DNA of 64,000 nucleotides from Halopseudomonas bauzanensis (GTDB lineage Bacteria; Pseudomonadota; Gammaproteobacteria; Pseudomonadales; Pseudomonadaceae), in the NCBI RefSeq assembly GCF_900114735.1, contig NZ_FOUA01000007.1, positions 82,083 through 146,082 of the forward strand. Reading direction: 5' to 3'. Below the pieces are notes generated by a model, which was not told the origin of the DNA, did not search any database, and worked only from the letters and a program-made list of their open reading frames with translations. A program made the translations under genes and the position numbers. Positions 63,949-64,000 of this stretch are shown piece after piece; the stretch's first letter is position 1; each line of letters opens with the position of its first letter.

Positions 63949-64000
63949 TTACACCTTGCTGGCCATCTCCGGCACCGCTTCAAACAGGTCAGCAACCAGA
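63949..64000 (-). CDS. etfA: Electron transfer flavoprotein alpha subunit, last codons
   Basis: Only the C-terminal 16 residues and stop are inside the window. They read LVADLFEAVPEMASKV, which matches the end of EtfA (YGLVADLF.AVPEL) in pseudomonads as I remember it. The rest lies beyond base 64000. With so few residues the assignment is provisional. Confidence 0.6.
   Translation of the reverse strand, partial: LVADLFEAVPEMASKV

Overview
The window is chromosomal DNA of a gammaproteobacterium of the Pseudomonas lineage (Pseudomonas sensu lato, possibly a Halopseudomonas-like branch). This rests on gene content and order: clpA-clpS / cspD / icd / nudix-mnmA-hflD-purB-roxA-GNAT-(secretin-like)-aceA, and oprF-sigX-cmpX-crfX / rraA / ppsA / ppsR, both match the arrangement I recall from Pseudomonas. 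The protein sequences (SigX, OprF, CrfX, the large class of isocitrate lyase, PqqF) point the same way. The genus is an inference; no rRNA is present. The window holds about 50 protein genes, no tRNA or rRNA, no CRISPR array, no insertion sequence and no prophage block.

Layout. 1-7.1 kb: C-terminal half of pqqF, a group II truncated haemoglobin, a LysO-type lysine exporter, a Tat-exported PhoD phosphatase, a solitary tyrosine recombinase and thiol peroxidase tpx. 7.1-13.5 kb: tamB-tamA envelope assembly operon and xthA. 13.6-18.0 kb: clpA-clpS, cspD, icd. 18.4-26.7 kb: nudix-mnmA-hflD, purB, roxA-GNAT, an orphan secretin-like exported protein, and aceA. 26.8-34.1 kb: a thioesterase, oprF-sigX-cmpX-crfX, rraA, ppsA and the divergent ppsR. 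34.3-42.6 kb: a Fur-marked iron locus with two tandem TonB-dependent receptors followed by a PepSY membrane protein, a DUF2271 protein, a DUF4198 protein and a membrane-anchored flavoprotein reductase. 42.7-49.7 kb: a small Pmp3 proteolipid and an IscR-led SUF iron-sulfur operon (iscR-sufBCDSA-sufT-sufE). 49.9-59.3 kb: aldehyde dehydrogenase, a REP pair, an AsmA-family protein, the pntAA-pntAB-pntB transhydrogenase, an AEC transporter and an alanine/glycine:cation symporter. 59.3-64 kb: cysS, glnS, ppiB-lpxH and the last codons of etfA.

How the genes work together. Three themes recur. (1) Carbon flux at isocitrate and phosphoenolpyruvate: icd, aceA, ppsA, ppsR and pntAB. The icd and aceA upstream regions share the same operator-like element, TGTAGT-N14-ACTACA. 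(2) Iron: TonB receptors with Fur boxes, a likely extracytoplasmic reductase chain, and an iron-sulfur assembly operon whose promoter carries a near-perfect type 1 IscR site. (3) Envelope: TamAB, AsmA, OprF with its sigma factor SigX, CmpX, LpxH.

The strongest candidate for a poorly described system is the 39.2-42.6 kb operon. Its DUF2271 protein carries an ApbE-type covalent flavinylation motif (DGLSGAT). The DUF4198 protein is predicted to start, once mature, with histidine. The PepSY protein has histidines at helix ends, and the last gene is an NADPH flavoreductase with an N-terminal membrane anchor. Together these suggest an NADPH-to-periplasm electron chain that reduces iron brought in by the two receptors.
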